In this document: positions 62,145 to 64,000 of the stretch, one piece after another
Numbering within the stretch: the stretch's first letter is position 1
Layout: each line of letters starts with the position of its first letter
Source of the DNA: Maribacter_C sp947494565
Lineage (GTDB): Bacteria; Bacteroidota; Bacteroidia; Flavobacteriales; Flavobacteriaceae
Direction: 5' to 3'
Assembly: GCF_047345415.1 (NCBI RefSeq)
Contig: NZ_JBLFEP010000004.1
Coordinates: 62,001 to 126,000, forward strand
DNA: 64,000 nt
The notes under the pieces: model-generated
Databases searched by the model: none
Told to the model about the DNA's origin: nothing
The model's input: the letters and a program-made list of their open reading frames with translations, nothing else
Made by a program: the position numbers and the translations under genes

Positions 62145-62984
62145 ATGAATCAAATTCTTATTCCTACTGATTTTTCAAAAAACGCATGGAACGCCATTGT
62201 GTACGGACTTGAATTGTTCAAGAAGTCAAAATGCACCTTCCATCTGCTCAATATCAATCCCATACCTCCCTATTCCGGGGCTGGAACTGCGATACGTAGT
62301 GCTGCTGAAAATTTCAAGGACTATGTACTTGAGGACAGTAAAAAAGAATTGAAGGAACTATTGAATCGCATTGAAAAACTTCCTTTGAACACCAAGCACA
62401 CTTTTGTTACATCTGCTATTCATGACTACTTCATAGATGCCATTAAAAGAGAAACCGAAGAAAAGAAAATAGACCTTATCATCATGGGAACCAAAGGAGC
62501 TTCTGGATTGAAAAAGGTCACTATAGGCAGTAATACCGGTGATGTTATCACTAAAGTGAAACGACCATTGTTGGCAGTTCCTGAGGGCGCGGTATTTTCC
62601 AATCCGAAAGAAATAGCGTTCCCCACGGACTATCATATCAGTTACGACGTGAACGTCTTGGATACCTTGATTCATGTGGCTACCCTGAACAACGCCATTA
62701 TCCGTATTTTACACATTTCAAAAAAAGGAGAAGAGCTAACGGAATCGCAAAATAAAAAGAAGGATTTTTTAGATGATTATCTGGTGGACGTGGCCCATAG
62801 TTTTCATTCCCTGACCGGTACAAAATTAGAAACTGCAGTACAGTGTTTCACTGAAAGTAGGGATATTGACATGATTGCCATGGTGGCCAAAAACTTGAAT
62901 TTTTTCCAGCGGATCTTATTCCGACCCGCAGTGGAAGAAATAAGTTATCATACGGAAATACCTTTTTTGGTACTGCATGAATAA
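62145..62984 (+). CDS. Tandem-domain universal stress protein (UspA family)
   Basis: 279 residues, two Usp domains. The first (1-146) ends with the ATP-binding pattern G115-x2-G118-x9-G128-SNTG. The second (about 150-279) lacks it and is probably a structural partner, as in other double Usp proteins. Usp proteins accumulate under oxygen limitation, starvation and respiratory stress. The box-controlled promoter and proximity to the sensor pair make it the best candidate target of the system. The start fits the leader geometry. Confidence 0.9.
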   Translation: MNQILIPTDFSKNAWNAIVYGLELFKKSKCTFHLLNINPIPPYSGAGTAIRSAAENFKDYVLEDSKKELKELLNRIEKLPLNTKHTFVTSAIHDYFIDAIKRETEEKKIDLIIMGTKGASGLKKVTIGSNTGDVITKVKRPLLAVPEGAVFSNPKEIAFPTDYHISYDVNVLDTLIHVATLNNAIIRILHISKKGEELTESQNKKKDFLDDYLVDVAHSFHSLTGTKLETAVQCFTESRDIDMIAMVAKNLNFFQRILFRPAVEEISYHTEIPFLVLHE

Positions 62985-63131
62985 AAATCAATGCCGCTCT
63001 TTAGAAGGTACATTTGGTGTCCTTACTCCATAAAATCCATGAGAGTCGAAAAATTGAAATGACAAACCCGGACCAATCGGCAACACGAAGCAAATAACTA
63101 AAAACTTACAAGGTGTAGCACAAAACGCAAG

Positions 63132-63159
63132 GCGTAAAGCGTAAAGCGTAAAGCGTAAA
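63132..63159. repeat. Four tandem copies of GCGTAAA
   Basis: Perfect heptamers at 63132-63138, 63139-63145, 63146-63152 and 63153-63159, followed by one extra A. They end 15 bp before the ATG of the ClbS/DfsB-like gene. Slippage here would change the spacing between promoter and start codon. Confidence 0.85.
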
Positions 63160-63174
63160 ATAATCCAATTAAAA

Positions 63175-63681
63175 ATGCCAAGACCTAAAACCAAATCAGC
63201 GCTACTTTCCTTAAGTCAAAAGAATTACAAGAGACTTATGGACCATATTGATTCGTTACCTGAGAACCAGTATCGAAATGAATTTCCCAAAGGGTATCTG
63301 AACAGAAACATACGAGATGTCATAGCGCATTTGCATCATTGGCACCTTATGTTTCTAGAATGGTATCAAGTTGGGATGGCCGGTATCATGCCTAACATGC
63401 CGAGCGAGGGGTATACTTGGAAAACGTTACCCGATTTAAATCGCAAGATTCAAGAGAAGTATACCAACATTTCTTTGAACGAGGCAAGGGCACTATTGGA
63501 CAGTTCCTTCCAAACCCTTCAAAATCGAATTGAAAAGCATTCGGATGCCGATCTTTTCGAAAAGAAAAAATATATCTGGACGGGCAGCACCTCATTGGCC
63601 GCGTACCTCATCTCGGCTACCTCAAGTCATTATGATTGGGCCTACAAATTGATCAAAAAATGTATGAAGGAAGCAGCCTAG
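63175..63681 (+). CDS. ClbS/DfsB-family four-helix protein (DinB-like superfamily)
   Basis: 168 residues. MPRPKTKSALLSLSQKNYKRLMDHIDSL opening, NIRDVIAHLHHWHLMFLEWY, MPSEGYTWKT and AYLISATSSHYDWAYKLIKK are all typical of the DfsB/ClbS family (DUF1706), relatives of DinB. ClbS itself protects cells from the genotoxin colibactin, but most members have no known task. It ends 2 bp from the convergent thioredoxin stop. Confidence 0.88.
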   Translation: MPRPKTKSALLSLSQKNYKRLMDHIDSLPENQYRNEFPKGYLNRNIRDVIAHLHHWHLMFLEWYQVGMAGIMPNMPSEGYTWKTLPDLNRKIQEKYTNISLNEARALLDSSFQTLQNRIEKHSDADLFEKKKYIWTGSTSLAAYLISATSSHYDWAYKLIKKCMKEAA

Positions 63682-63683
63682 CG

Positions 63684-63986
63684 CTACAAATATGCTTTGA
63701 TTACGCTTATGATATCGTTCTTTTGTACCACTCCAGATTGTCGCCATGCAAGCTTACCATTCTTAAAAAGCAACATTGTGGGCACTCCCCTAACCTGATA
63801 GTTCTGCGCTAAAGATTGGTTTTTGTCCACATCGATTTTCACGATTTTTACAGCGGCCCCAAGTTCATCCTTTACTTCTTTTAGAATGGGCGCCAGCATT
63901 TTACACGGTCCGCACCAATCTGCAAAAAAATCTACCAGAACAGGGGTATCCGTTTTTATGATTTTGTCAAAAGTACTCTTCATCAC
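63684..63986 (-). CDS. trxA: Thioredoxin
   Basis: 100 residues, slightly short for thioredoxin but with all core elements: the redox motif WCGPC (Cys25, Cys28), cis-proline segment GVPTMLLF and the C-terminal helix. No signal peptide, so it works in the cytoplasm as a disulfide reductase. The start could be either Met1 or Met2. Its promoter lies beyond the window, so I cannot tell whether it has the regulatory box common to its neighbours. Confidence 0.93.
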   Translation of the reverse strand: MMKSTFDKIIKTDTPVLVDFFADWCGPCKMLAPILKEVKDELGAAVKIVKIDVDKNQSLAQNYQVRGVPTMLLFKNGKLAWRQSGVVQKNDIISVIKAYL

Positions 63987-64000
63987 TCTAAAATTGCAGT

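Noticed and set aside
1..64000. CRISPR arrays, tRNA or rRNA genes, insertion sequences, prophage or integrase genes
   Set aside because: Searched by eye on both strands. Nothing with the needed repeats, conserved stems or protein families was seen.

Overview
The window looks like chromosome of a marine flavobacterium (Bacteroidota, Flavobacteriaceae; a relative of Zobellia or Maribacter is plausible) that feeds on red-algal galactans. The reasons are a SusC/SusD pair, Bacteroidota-type -7 elements (TAnnTTTG) at several promoters, few Shine-Dalgarno sequences, lipoprotein sulfatases, a GH117-type 3,6-anhydro-L-galactosidase and a recognisable 3,6-anhydro-L-galactonate cycloisomerase. I see no rRNA, tRNA, CRISPR array, insertion sequence or phage gene.

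Region 1 (1-17136) begins with the tail of a sulfatase. It continues with a P450/ferredoxin/ferredoxin-reductase set of the kind known to demethylate 6-O-methyl-D-galactose, followed by a class III-like alcohol dehydrogenase and an esterase D-family hydrolase that could handle the released formaldehyde. Two AraC regulators flank this part. Then come a sugar-acid set (enolase-superfamily enzyme, aldehyde dehydrogenase, KDPG-type aldolase, PfkB-type kinase), two lipoprotein sulfatases and a GntP permease.

Region 2 (17137-27574) is the uptake and sensing block: a 587-bp promoter region, SusC, SusD, a rho-independent terminator, a very large FG-GAP/UnbV lipoprotein, and a membrane TPR-LuxR regulator overlapping it by 4 bp.

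Region 3 (27694-40895) starts with the GH117 enzyme and encodes a nearly complete 3,6-anhydro-L-galactose route: sugar dehydrogenase, cycloisomerase, and an oxidoreductase pair that would epimerise C5. The kinase and aldolase that finish the route lie in region 1. Region 3 also has a mutarotase, two transporters, a DUF5060 putative glycosidase, a DgoD-like dehydratase and a PhyH dioxygenase. The promoters of the aldolase/kinase pair, SusC and GH117 share a tandem GTCTAGT element at nearly the same distance from the -7 box, which suggests one regulator joins the three regions.

Region 4 (41068-54054) is mostly minus strand: a DUF5107/TPR protein, a Rieske-glutamate-synthase fusion with an uncharacterised partner, and a five-gene operon (IPMDH-type dehydrogenase, cyclase-family hydrolase, DUF1537 acid-sugar kinase, MFS transporter, Gfo/Idh oxidoreductase) divergent from a LacI gene with clear operators.

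Region 5 (54231-63986) is a different kind of locus and holds the most unusual signal. A soluble PAS histidine kinase, with the heme-PAS His and Arg spacing of FixL, lies next to a response regulator fused to a CRP/FNR module. Six intergenic copies of ATGAY-N4-RTCAT lie in front of the kinase, a universal stress protein, a ribosome hibernation factor, HMA proteins, a TauE-type permease, a ROK kinase and others. At most of them a -7-like box sits at the same distance. I infer an oxygen- or redox-responsive dormancy regulon.
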